Of a stretch of DNA of 9,489 nt, positions 1-5,454 are shown piece by piece. Every line of letters begins with the position of its first letter. Position 1 is the stretch's first letter. Origin of the DNA: DASPKW01 sp038244055 (GTDB lineage Bacteria > Planctomycetota > Phycisphaerae > Tepidisphaerales > Tepidisphaeraceae). The position numbers and the translations under genes are program-made. The DNA is taken from assembly GCA_038244055.1 (NCBI GenBank), contig JBBRTW010000269.1:1-9489 (forward strand), written 5' to 3'. The notes below the pieces were generated by a model that worked only from the letters and a program-made list of their open reading frames with translations, made no database searches and was not told where the DNA came from.

Positions 1-451
1 ACCGGAAATCATCCTTGGTCTGGAGAATGAAGCTAATGGAGAGGTAGACGCAGATCACGCCCATCACCAGGTTGATGTTGCGAACCACCATGTCGCGATT
101 GGTGACGGTGATGCCGGAGATCTTGCCGGGAATTTTTTCGCTCAGCCAGCGCACGGTCTCGTCACTGACGATCGCCGTGACGTAGTTATCGATCACCAGT
201 GTCACCACGAATGACAGCGCGTAGGCAATGAAAACACCCACCAGCAACCCGAGGAACGACCCCGAGAAGACCGCCAGTTTCCGGCGCGGCGAAAGGATGT
301 CGATGCAGACGATGAATACGCCCGCCGACAGGACGATCCCCATCGTCAGCCAGGTGTACCGGCCGAACGACTGTTCGGGCTGGAGCAGCAGGAAATAACC
401 CACCGCGCCCATCAACAGGATGAACAAAGCTCGAAGGACGTGTAGGATCAT
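1..451 (-). CDS. YacL-type PIN/TRAM membrane protein, N-terminal part (truncated by window edge)
   Basis: The 150 visible residues start at the ATG on the minus strand at 451 and run off the left edge. They hold about four hydrophobic segments (about 4-24, 33-52, 60-87 and 127-144) and end in SFILQTKDDFR. That junction is typical of YacL-like proteins, where a membrane domain is followed by a cytoplasmic PIN nuclease domain and a TRAM RNA-binding domain. The nuclease part lies outside the window, so the family call rests on the membrane layout and this junction. A purine-rich AGGGGTG lies 7-8 bases before the ATG. The protein is expected to be a membrane-anchored ribonuclease; its substrate cannot be told from here. 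It is divergent from the epimerase-like gene. Confidence 0.72.
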   Translation of the reverse strand, partial: MILHVLRALFILLMGAVGYFLLLQPEQSFGRYTWLTMGIVLSAGVFIVCIDILSPRRKLAVFSGSFLGLLVGVFIAYALSFVVTLVIDNYVTAIVSDETVRWLSEKIPGKISGITVTNRDMVVRNINLVMGVICVYLSISFILQTKDDFR

Positions 452-502
452 GCGCGACACCCCTGGGCAGTTTTCGTTGGCTCCACAACCAGACGCTACC
501 TG

Positions 503-528
503 AGTATATCGGCATTGGAACGTTTTGA
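503..528 (-). promoter_or_regulatory. Candidate promoter for the YacL-like gene
   Basis: On the minus strand, TATACT (508 to 503) matches the sigma-70 -10 consensus at five of six positions. A poor -35 (TTGCAT) lies 19 bases upstream. A start about 45 bases before the ATG at 451 would follow. The -10 is good but the -35 and spacing are weak. Confidence 0.3.
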
Positions 529-597
529 TGCAAGCCGCGGACGCAAATGCGCCAGTTGTCCTGCGAATGGCCCCCGCAAAAGTTGCCCATCTCCCCA

Positions 598-625
598 TTG
601 CCGCATCGCCGCAATAGGGTACGCT
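598..625 (+). promoter_or_regulatory. Candidate promoter for the aldose-1-epimerase-like gene
   Basis: TTGCCG (598-603) and TACGCT (620-625) are separated by 16 bases, a weak sigma-70-like pair. Initiation near 632 would give a leader of about 36 bases before the ATG at 668. It would also exclude the in-frame ATGs at 515 and 626. The match is modest. Confidence 0.25.
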
Positions 626-667
626 ATGGGCGGATCGTCCTTCACCTCGCGCCTTTCCGGAACGCCT

Positions 668-1573
668 ATGTCCCAGCCGATCAATATCGAGAACGATTCG
701 CTGCGCATGGAAGTCTGGCCGCAACTGGGCGGAAAGATCGCCTCGCTGGTCGATAAGGCCGATGGTTTTGATCTGCTTTTCAACTACCCGGCGGAGTTTC
801 CCGAGCGATCGCAATACGACCTGCCCTATAACAAGGGGTGGTACGCGGGATGGGATGAATGCTTCCCCGCCATCGCTCCCAGCAAATACGTTGGGCACCC
901 CTACGATGGGATTCCGGTGCCCGACCATGGCGAGGTCTGGTCGCTGCCGGCAATCGCCTCGCCGGTGAAGGATGGGATCACCACCGTCTGGCACGGGCTG
1001 CGCTTCGGCTATCGCCTGACGCGCACCGTCCATCTCGATGGCCCGTCCGTCGTTGCGGAGTATTCGCTGGTCAATCTCGCACCCTTCGAATTCCGGTTCG
1101 TGTGGGCTCTGCATCCGCTGATGTCGATGGCGGCCCCGGTGGAACTGGATGTGCCGCGCGGGATGGCGTTTCGGATGAGCCACGATGCGCTGATGCACGA
1201 GATCGCGGGCGAATTCCAGTGGCCGGCCACGGCGCAGGGGGATGATCTGTCCAAGCCATCAAGCCTGCGCGGCGGGATGGGGTGGAAGGTTTACTCCAGC
1301 CATCCGATCAGCGCGCCGCTGGCGGTGCGCTATCCGACTCGAAACCGGCGGCTGGAGATCCATTACAGTTCGGACGATGGCCTACCGGCCTACTGGGGCG
1401 TCTGGATCAATACCGGTGGCTGGGGCACTCACCACCACTTCGGCATCGAGCCGACGACCGGGCGCTTCGATCAACTCGACCGGGCGATCAAGGATCATTC
1501 GGCGGGGATGGTCGAGCCCCTGGGCAAGCGGACGTGGGCGGTGCGGATGACGGTGGGCGCTCATACCGGATGA
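668..1573 (+). CDS. Aldose 1-epimerase (galactose mutarotase)-like protein
   Basis: The 301-residue protein has the layout of the galactose mutarotase-like superfamily, beta-sandwich enzymes that interconvert anomers of sugars or related compounds. Visible signatures are an N-terminal strand region ending in GGKIASL (21-27), WDECFP (62-67), PDHGEVWSLP (85-94, with candidate catalytic His87), LHP (148-150), and a C-terminal HHHFGIEPTTG (255-265) whose Glu261 sits where the family's general base is expected. No signal peptide is seen, so it is probably cytoplasmic. The ATG at 668 was chosen because the conserved N-terminus begins there; the frame stays open upstream to ATGs at 626 and 515, but that stretch is Arg/Ser/Cys-rich and not domain-like. 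No strong ribosome binding site decides the start. Substrate is unknown and no sugar operon surrounds it. Confidence 0.82.
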   Translation: MSQPINIENDSLRMEVWPQLGGKIASLVDKADGFDLLFNYPAEFPERSQYDLPYNKGWYAGWDECFPAIAPSKYVGHPYDGIPVPDHGEVWSLPAIASPVKDGITTVWHGLRFGYRLTRTVHLDGPSVVAEYSLVNLAPFEFRFVWALHPLMSMAAPVELDVPRGMAFRMSHDALMHEIAGEFQWPATAQGDDLSKPSSLRGGMGWKVYSSHPISAPLAVRYPTRNRRLEIHYSSDDGLPAYWGVWINTGGWGTHHHFGIEPTTGRFDQLDRAIKDHSAGMVEPLGKRTWAVRMTVGAHTG

Positions 1574-1590
1574 TGGATGCGGCGGAGAGG

Positions 1591-1634
1591 GGTGGGAGTT
1601 TCCACTGGCAAGCGTACGACTTGCCAGTGCCACC
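1591..1634. repeat. REP-like hairpin or terminator after the epimerase-like gene
   Basis: Perfect 10-bp inverted repeat: CACTGGCAAG (1603-1612) pairs with CTTGCCAGTG (1620-1629) around a 7-base loop. An outer GGTGG (1591-1595) pairs with CCACC (1630-1634), with a 7-base bulge on the left. It lies 18 bases after the stop codon, so it could stabilise or terminate the transcript. It has no T-tract, which argues for a dispersed palindrome rather than a classical terminator. Confidence 0.6.
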
Positions 1635-1682
1635 CATCACCCACCCATGATCCCCCCATCGCGATCCTATGCCGATCGACCA

Positions 1683-1700
1683 ATGCCCTGTTCAGGGCAT
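1683..1700. repeat. 18-bp perfect palindrome, operator-like
   Basis: ATGCCCTG (1683-1690) and CAGGGCAT (1693-1700) are perfect inverted copies separated by TT. The 2-base centre is too tight for a good RNA hairpin, so a dimeric protein site is more natural. No cognate regulator or adjacent promoter is recognised. Confidence 0.4.
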
Positions 1701-1907
1701 GCACCCTTACCAACGTAACGCGCAACTGTCAGATGAGTATTAGATAGTGCGTACCACGGGTAAGACACGGGCGTTTGAGTCGCAGGAATCGATTCGAGCG
1801 CATAAACTGGCATCCACTAACCTTGGAAAAGTCCGCGTGTCAGAATGGATGATCAGCGCGGAACTTTTGTGGCCGGGCGAGCATCCAAGAGTGAAGGAGA
1901 ATGCGTG

Positions 1908-1997
1908 ATGACTTCACAATCCCAGAGCACGGCGCTGACCTGGATCGCATTGCTCGGTTACGCGCTGTTGTGCGGTTTGCTGTGGGCGATGCGGTGA
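1908..1997 (+). CDS. Small single-span membrane peptide (29 aa), unknown function
   Basis: A 29-codon frame encodes a polar N-terminus (MTSQSQST), one hydrophobic stretch of about 18 residues (roughly 10-27, from LTWIALLGY to LLWAM), and a terminal Arg. Support for a real gene comes from its signals. AAGGAGA (1894-1900) is a near-perfect ribosome binding site 7 bases before the ATG, and a strong intrinsic terminator follows at 2072-2108. The frame is also open from an ATG at 1845 (50 residues) but that start lacks a binding site. A competing frame from the ATG at 1901 would have the binding site touching its start codon. Single-span peptides of this size include small transporter or oxidase subunits and type I toxins; nothing nearby identifies a partner. 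I do not recognise a family. Confidence 0.5.
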   Translation: MTSQSQSTALTWIALLGYALLCGLLWAMR

Positions 1998-2017
1998 GCG
2001 CGAGATGAAAATAACCC

Positions 2018-2046
2018 GGGCGTGGCCGCCCGATCCCGCCACGCCC
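2018..2046. repeat. GC-rich hairpin, possible reverse-strand terminator
   Basis: GGGCGTGGC (2018-2026) pairs perfectly with GCCACGCCC (2038-2046) around an 11-base loop. On the minus strand the stem is followed by GGG and then TTATTTT, loosely resembling an intrinsic terminator for transcription entering from the right. No minus-strand gene ends here, so its role is unclear. Confidence 0.4.
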
Positions 2047-2071
2047 GCACATGACTCCCTACCCTCCCTGA

Positions 2072-2108
2072 GCCCCGGACGTTTGTCCCCACGTCCGGGG
2101 CGTTTTAT
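2072..2108 (+). terminator. Strong intrinsic terminator
   Basis: GCCCCGGACGT (2072-2082) and ACGTCCGGGGC (2091-2101) form an 11-bp perfect GC-rich stem with an 8-base loop, followed by GTTTTATT. This is a textbook rho-independent terminator on the + strand. It closes the transcript of the small membrane peptide and insulates the toxin-antitoxin genes downstream. Confidence 0.85.
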
Positions 2109-2177
2109 TGCGCTGGCGCGGCAGGCACCGAAATGGGATTGGTACATTAACTTCCTGCCAAGCTTGAAAGACGATGA

Positions 2178-2183
2178 TATAAT
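2178..2183 (+). promoter_or_regulatory. Candidate -10 element for the antitoxin-toxin operon
   Basis: A consensus TATAAT lies 7 bases before the antitoxin ATG at 2191, with no good -35 at standard spacing (CTGCCA at 17 bases). If used, transcription would start at or next to the ATG and the mRNA would be nearly leaderless. The alternative is that AGGG (2185-2188) is a weak ribosome binding site and the promoter is further upstream. Confidence 0.35.
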
Positions 2184-2190
2184 CAGGGTC

Positions 2191-2448
2191 ATGGTTCTGA
2201 GCATTCCCATTTCCCCGGACATCGAGGCCAAACTCAAAATCAAAGCCGCTTCCGCCGGCGTGGACATTGAGACCTTTGCGGCCAAGACGCTGGAGCGGGT
2301 CGCTTCGCGGCCGGCGCTCGATGAACTGCTGGCACCGTTGCGGGCGGAGTTTGAATCAAGCGGGATGTCCGAGAATGAGCTTGTCGATCTGCTGGAGTCA
2401 GCCAAGCATGAAATGCGCGCCGAGCAGCGCGCCCGGCAAAGCTCATGA
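2191..2448 (+). CDS. Putative antitoxin of a PIN-toxin pair
   Basis: The 85-residue acidic, helical protein begins with a short strand-like segment (MVLSIPISP) and a helix (IEAKLKIKAASAG), followed by DIETFAAKTLERVA. This pattern is common in small DNA-binding antitoxins of the ribbon-helix-helix type that accompany PIN toxins. The C-terminal half (DELLAPL to KHEMRAEQRA) is charged and probably binds the toxin. The ATG at 2191 was chosen because an upstream in-frame ATG at 2005 would read through the terminator at 2072 and gives proline/arginine-rich non-domain sequence. Its stop overlaps the next start by four bases (ATGA at 2445-2448), implying coupled translation. By analogy it should neutralise the toxin and repress the operon. 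The exact family was not identified from sequence alone. Confidence 0.7.
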   Translation: MVLSIPISPDIEAKLKIKAASAGVDIETFAAKTLERVASRPALDELLAPLRAEFESSGMSENELVDLLESAKHEMRAEQRARQSS

Positions 2449-2912
2449 GCACCACCCCGGTCATTTTTGATTGCAACGTCTACTTGCAGATCATGTTGAA
2501 CCGCCGAGGGGCGGCGTATGCGTGTTGGGAGAAAGTGCTTGCGGGGAAGGCAGACCTATTTGTGACGCCGACGATTTTGACTGAGATTCGGCGTCTTCCG
2601 GATCACAAGAAGCTTCGCCGTTTCGGCAATTTCACACATGAACGAGTTGAGCGATTCATCGAAGAGTTACTCGATGCGGCCACGCTGGCAGCGGATCCGC
2701 CGCCCATTTTCAGTTACTCGCGCGATCCGGATGATGCCCATTATGTGAATCTTGCAATTTCAACGAATGCACAGCTTGTCGTGTCGAATGACAAAGACCT
2801 TCTTGATCTGATGGACGACGCGAACGTGGATGGCAAAATGCTACGAGGGGCCCATCCAGCGTTTCGAGTGGTGACGCCGCCCGAATTTCTCAAGAGCTTC
2901 GAGGCTGCGTAA
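2445..2912 (+). CDS. PIN-domain toxin (VapC-like ribonuclease)
   Basis: The 155-residue protein is a single PIN domain, the Mg-dependent RNase fold of VapC-type toxins. Acidic residues fall at the expected places: Asp9 in the first strand (VIFDCNVYLQ), Glu47 in TPTILTEIRRL, the DPDD cluster at 94-97, and Asp116 in VVSNDKDLLDL. The DPDDAHYVNLAI...VVSNDKDLL stretch is characteristic of the PIN subfamily annotated as toxin components of putative toxin-antitoxin systems (COG1569/PIN_3-like). It follows its antitoxin with a 4-base overlap and converges on the zinc-ribbon membrane gene, with 9 bases between the stops. The active-site residues appear intact. The RNA target is unknown. Confidence 0.85.
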   Translation: MSTTPVIFDCNVYLQIMLNRRGAAYACWEKVLAGKADLFVTPTILTEIRRLPDHKKLRRFGNFTHERVERFIEELLDAATLAADPPPIFSYSRDPDDAHYVNLAISTNAQLVVSNDKDLLDLMDDANVDGKMLRGAHPAFRVVTPPEFLKSFEAA

Positions 2913-2921
2913 CCAGGGTGG

Positions 2922-3689
2922 TCACCTTCGATTCTTCAGCTCCATAAACAACCGAAACTGATAGCCCTCCATGACGATTCCGAAGATCGTCGCCAGGGCG
3001 GACCTGGGGAACAGGCCGTAGGATTGGCCGATCATCGTCGCGGTGGGGTCGACGGTTCGATAGCCGGCAATGACCACCCATAAATTGAGGAATGTGACGG
3101 CCGCGACGAGAACGGCCGAAAGCAGGATCACCCAGCGGTTGCGGACGAGTCCGAGGACCAGTCCTTCGAGGATGAGCACCAGTGCGAACGAGGTAATCGC
3201 GGTATCGCTCCAGAATCCGCTCAGCAGTTGTTGGTAGGTGTAGCTGGTGAGCGCGCCGGTTTGAAGATTCTGCATCTGGATTGTCTGGCCGGTCGGGAAG
3301 GGGACGAAATTGCCCCCGAACAACTGGGTCTTCCAGTAGCTGATGCCTCGGGGCGCCATGAAAAGAAGGAACAGGCCGACGCCGATGCTCATGAGCGCTT
3401 CGACCCACATTCCGCCGAGGATGCTGGCGCGGGCGTCGCCGGTGGCCTCGGCGTAGGTTGCGCCGCAACTGGAGCAGAATCTGCTTCCGGCCGGCAGGGG
3501 AGCGCCGCAACGGCAGAAGAGGGGGGAAGGGGAACTGGTGGAGGAAGTGGAACCTGATGGGGCGATGGGAGTGGTTGAGAAAGGCGCATTCGCACTTGAT
3601 GGGGAAGGCGATGCGGGATCTGTGGCTGTCGGCGCATCGTTGGGGGGCGGGGGGGTCGAGGAGAATCGGGGCAGTTTTGAGAGGTCCAT
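2922..3689 (-). CDS. Zinc-ribbon membrane protein, unknown function
   Basis: The 255-residue protein has three parts. Residues 1-57 form a Pro/Ser/Thr-rich low-complexity tail. Residues 58-77 form a short zinc ribbon with Cys59, Cys61, Cys72 and Cys75 (CRCG ... FCSSCG); the first knuckle is C-x-C rather than the usual C-x2-C. The rest has hydrophobic segments at about 90-111, 162-182 and 186-209, and a weaker one near 228-243, so the C-terminal half is membrane-embedded. The ATG at 3689 was preferred over an in-frame ATG at 3755 because AAGGGAA lies about 6 bases before it; the extra 22 residues upstream look non-native. Zinc-ribbon plus membrane proteins of this kind are common and mostly uncharacterised. 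I cannot assign a function. Confidence 0.72.
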   Translation of the reverse strand: MDLSKLPRFSSTPPPPNDAPTATDPASPSPSSANAPFSTTPIAPSGSTSSTSSPSPLFCRCGAPLPAGSRFCSSCGATYAEATGDARASILGGMWVEALMSIGVGLFLLFMAPRGISYWKTQLFGGNFVPFPTGQTIQMQNLQTGALTSYTYQQLLSGFWSDTAITSFALVLILEGLVLGLVRNRWVILLSAVLVAAVTFLNLWVVIAGYRTVDPTATMIGQSYGLFPRSALATIFGIVMEGYQFRLFMELKNRR

Positions 3690-3714
3690 TTCAATTCCCT
3701 TCGAGGAGGACTGA

Positions 3715-3817
3715 TCGTGGCATGGGCATCTTGCCCATATGTGTGGCGTTCGCACTCAGAAATTCACATTGGGCGATTCACCGCCCTTCCAACACGGGCA
3801 AGATGCCCGTGCTACGA
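3715..3817. repeat. BIME-like pair of inverted palindromic repeats
   Basis: Two copies of one palindromic unit face each other. The left palindrome is 3722-3738 (ATGGGCA, loop TCT, TGCCCAT). The right palindrome is 3793-3811 (CACGGGCA, loop AGA, TGCCCGTG), which has the reverse-complement core. Similarity extends beyond the palindromes: TCGTGGCATGGG on the left matches TCGTAGCACGGG on the complement of the right copy. A small GGGCG/CGCCC stem (about 3774-3789) lies between them. Inverted pairs of REP-type palindromes are the classic BIME arrangement. The pair sits between the zinc-ribbon gene and the pheS promoter. Confidence 0.65.
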
Positions 3818-3838
3818 GGAGGTGTGTTACGGGGTGCC

Positions 3839-3866
3839 TTGACCAACCGGGCTACACCGACAGAAT
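3839..3866 (+). promoter_or_regulatory. Candidate promoter for pheS
   Basis: TTGACC (3839-3844) matches the -35 consensus at five of six positions, and CAGAAT (3861-3866) matches the -10 at four of six, with a 16-base spacer. Transcription would start near 3873, giving a leader of about 40 bases before the ATG at 3914. Confidence 0.42.
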
Positions 3867-3913
3867 ACGCACCAATCTACGCCGGGCGGCGGCGGCTTTC
3901 AAACGGAGCATGG

Positions 3914-5095
3914 ATGAACGACATTTTGCGGAAGATCGATGACCTGCGCCAGACGGCGATTTCGGAGCTCGAGCCGGTGCAATCGGCGGCCGAGCTGGAG
4001 AAATGGCGGATCAAGTATCTGGGCAGCAATGGCGAGGTCAAAAACGCCAGCGACCTGATCAAACTGGCCCAGGGGCCGGACAAGAAGGCGGTGGGGCAGA
4101 AGGTCAACGCGCTCAAGCAGGAGGCGCAGGCGGCGTTCGATGGGAAAAAGGCGGGGCTATCCTCCGATGTCAGCTCGGCCAGGGATTATATCGATGTCAC
4201 CGAGCCGGCGCTGATGCCGCAGATTGGGCGGACGCATGTGATGACCCAGGTGACGGCGGAACTGACGGATTTGTTCGCGCGGATGGGTTTCGCGGTGGCC
4301 TCGGGGCCGGAGGTGGAGGATGATTTCCACAATTTCATCGCGCTGAATATCCCGAAGAGCCATCCGGCGCGGGATCCGATGGATAATTTTTATCTCCAGG
4401 GTTCAGGGTTCGGGGTTCAGGGTTCAGGGGGAGAGAAGTTGGAAGTTGGAAGCGAGAAGCGAGAAGGTTCATTGTCCGTGGTCGGTGGTCCGTTGTCCGT
4501 TGGACCTGGCGAGGCGCATCCATCAACGGACAACGGACAACGGACAACGGACAAACGGCAATCCGCAATCCACAATCCGCAATCCGCACTCCTCCTTCGT
4601 ACCCAGACCTCGACGGTGCAGATTCGGGTGATGGAGAAGCAGAAGCCGCCGATTCGGGTGGTGATTCCGGGGAAGGTGTATCGGCCGGACACGATGGATG
4701 CGACGCATCTGCCGATGTTCCATCAGCTCGAGGCGCTGGTGGTGGATAAGAATGTCACGATGGTGGATTTGAAGAGCACGATTCTTCAGTTCGTGCATGC
4801 GTATTTCGGGGCCGATACGCAGGTGCGGTTTCGGCCGAGCTTTTTCCCATTCACCGAGCCGTCGGCGGAGGTGGATGTGTGGTTCCCGGACAAGCGGAAG
4901 TGGATCGAACTCGGCGGGTGCGGGATGGTGCATCCGAACGTGCTCAAGGTGGTGGAGAACCATGGGCTCAAGAGCGAGGACTACACGGGGTGGGCGTTTG
5001 GGTTCGGCATCGAGCGGATCGCGATGCGGAAGTATGGGATTCCGGATATCCGCATGCTGATTGAAAATGATGTGCGGTTTCTGCGGCAGTTTTAG
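3914..5095 (+). CDS. pheS: Phenylalanine-tRNA ligase alpha subunit, carrying an in-frame repeat insertion
   Basis: The 393-residue protein is the catalytic alpha subunit of the alpha2-beta2 synthetase that charges tRNA-Phe. It has the N-terminal tRNA-binding coiled coil (about 1-90), then the class II catalytic core: FIALNIPKSHPARD (141-154), LLRTQTSTVQIRVM (227-240), motif 2 region VYRPDTMDATHLPMFHQLE (255-273), RFRPSFFPFTEPSAEVDV (305-322), GGCGMVHPNVL (334-344), and motif 3 GFGIERIAM (363-371). Bacterial PheS is usually about 330-340 residues; the excess is a block at about 163-225 between DNFYL and LLLRT, which is a repeat element. GGAG (3905-3908) precedes the ATG at 3914. The frame is open upstream, but that sequence is the BIME-like repeat and promoter. 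All core motifs are intact, so the gene is probably functional. No pheT follows. Confidence 0.95.
   Translation: MNDILRKIDDLRQTAISELEPVQSAAELEKWRIKYLGSNGEVKNASDLIKLAQGPDKKAVGQKVNALKQEAQAAFDGKKAGLSSDVSSARDYIDVTEPALMPQIGRTHVMTQVTAELTDLFARMGFAVASGPEVEDDFHNFIALNIPKSHPARDPMDNFYLQGSGFGVQGSGGEKLEVGSEKREGSLSVVGGPLSVGPGEAHPSTDNGQRTTDKRQSAIHNPQSALLLRTQTSTVQIRVMEKQKPPIRVVIPGKVYRPDTMDATHLPMFHQLEALVVDKNVTMVDLKSTILQFVHAYFGADTQVRFRPSFFPFTEPSAEVDVWFPDKRKWIELGGCGMVHPNVLKVVENHGLKSEDYTGWAFGFGIERIAMRKYGIPDIRMLIENDVRFLRQF
4397..4592 (+). repeat. Composite heptamer/palindromic element inserted in frame in pheS
   Basis: The stretch is built almost entirely of 7-base units. It starts with five CAGGGTT-like heptamers (4397-4431). 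A 119-nt core follows (4436-4554): AAGTTGG twice, AAGCGAG twice, AAGGTTC, then a long hairpin. Five GCAATCC-like heptamers end it (4558-4592). The core matches the copy in feoB at 102 of 119 positions by direct alignment. It codes for roughly residues 163-225 of PheS with no stop and no frame change. The encoded sequence is Gly/Ser/charged and unlike any PheS segment. Confidence 0.9.
4472..4554 (+). repeat. 31-bp imperfect hairpin in the pheS element
   Basis: The left arm (4472-4502) is TTG followed by four TCCGTTG-type heptamers. The right arm (4524-4554) is four CAACGGA heptamers followed by CAA. The arms pair at 28 of 31 positions around a 21-base loop (4503-4523). The mRNA would carry this structure inside the coding region. 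Confidence 0.9.
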
Positions 5096-5105
5096 GAGAT
5101 TGAAC

Positions 5106-5132
5106 CACGAAGGACGCGAAGGGCACGAAGGA
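5106..5132. repeat. Nine-base tandem repeat, three units
   Basis: The units are CACGAAGGA (5106-5114), CGCGAAGGG (5115-5123) and CACGAAGGA (5124-5132), preceded by AAC. They begin 11 bases after the pheS stop. The period is nine, unlike the seven-base repeats elsewhere in the window. Confidence 0.75.
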
Positions 5133-5227
5133 ATTCAGGAGAGGGAAGAAGTTGTCGCGGCGGATTGAATTCGATGGCGGTTATCTGGGTGCGCGCGACG
5201 AAATGACGTTGGCCTGATCGTGGCTAA

Positions 5228-5254
5228 TTGAGACAGATTGAGACGGTTTGAGAC
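5228..5254. promoter_or_regulatory. Three helically phased TTGAGAC boxes upstream of feoA
   Basis: TTGAGAC occurs at 5228-5234, 5238-5244 and 5248-5254, exactly 10 bases apart, one helical turn. The third continues to TTGAGACT, identical to the inverse of the right half-site of the palindrome at 5434-5454. This suggests an auxiliary binding array for the same regulator. It could also be a short tandem repeat without function. Confidence 0.4.
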
Positions 5255-5433
5255 TTGGCGAATCGTATCGCACCAGGTTGATGCGATTTCGGCGAGGATT
5301 CGGCTTGGTTTTCGATGGCAGCGTCTTCTGGCATAAGTTGTTGATTAACATGTCATTACATCAGGTTGGCGGGTCGCTCTGACCCGACCGGCGAATTTCC
5401 AGCATCTCACGGGTGGCGATTGCCGATGCTTCC

Positions 5434-5454
5434 TATTGAAACTCAGTCTCAATA
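5434..5454. promoter_or_regulatory. Fur-like operator palindrome over the feo promoter
   Basis: TATTGAAACT (5434-5443) and AGTCTCAATA (5445-5454) are 10-base arms around a single central C, with one mismatch. The inner TGA...TCA geometry with seven-base half-sites and one central base is the layout of Fur boxes. The sequence lies over the -35 and spacer of the feoA promoter, as expected for an iron-responsive repressor. That the regulator is Fur rather than a DtxR-type protein is inference. Confidence 0.6.

Larger units (their letters stand above)
1574..1907. other. Intergenic stretch with two inverted repeats, no gene of its own seen
   Basis: Between the epimerase-like gene and the small membrane peptide there is no convincing gene or structural RNA. 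The stretch holds a hairpin at 1591-1634 and an 18-bp palindrome at 1683-1700. The rest (about 1701-1890) has no recognisable promoter pair. An in-frame ATG at 1845 could extend the small peptide to 50 residues but has no ribosome binding site. Confidence 0.5.
5096..5433. other. Intergenic stretch between pheS and the feo promoter
   Basis: No gene is recognised here. It holds a 9-base tandem repeat (5106-5132), three evenly spaced TTGAGAC boxes (5228-5254), and a 6-bp hairpin CGGGTC/GACCCG (5370-5386) without a T-tract. No clear intrinsic terminator for pheS is seen. Confidence 0.55.

Noticed and set aside
1701..1860. tRNA or small structural RNA between the epimerase-like gene and the small peptide
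   Set aside because: GATTCGAGC near 1790 recalls a T-arm, but no acceptor stem, anticodon arm or CCA-proximal pairing could be built, and no SRP, tmRNA or RNase P signature was seen.
2005..2190. Longer antitoxin of 147 residues starting at 2005
   Set aside because: It would be read through the intrinsic terminator at 2072-2108, and the extra part is Pro/Arg-rich without domain character.
2890..3557. Overlapping frames on both strands across the zinc-ribbon gene
   Set aside because: Only the 2922-3689 minus-strand frame shows a zinc ribbon, hydrophobic segments and a ribosome binding site; the others are low-complexity shadows.
3458..3913. N-terminal extension of PheS by 152 residues
   Set aside because: The frame is open by chance through the zinc-ribbon gene's antisense strand, the inverted palindromes and the promoter; PheS homology and a ribosome binding site point to the ATG at 3914.
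4397..4592. CRISPR array
   Set aside because: Repeat units are only 7 bases with no spacers between them, and the stretch is coding; there are no cas genes.
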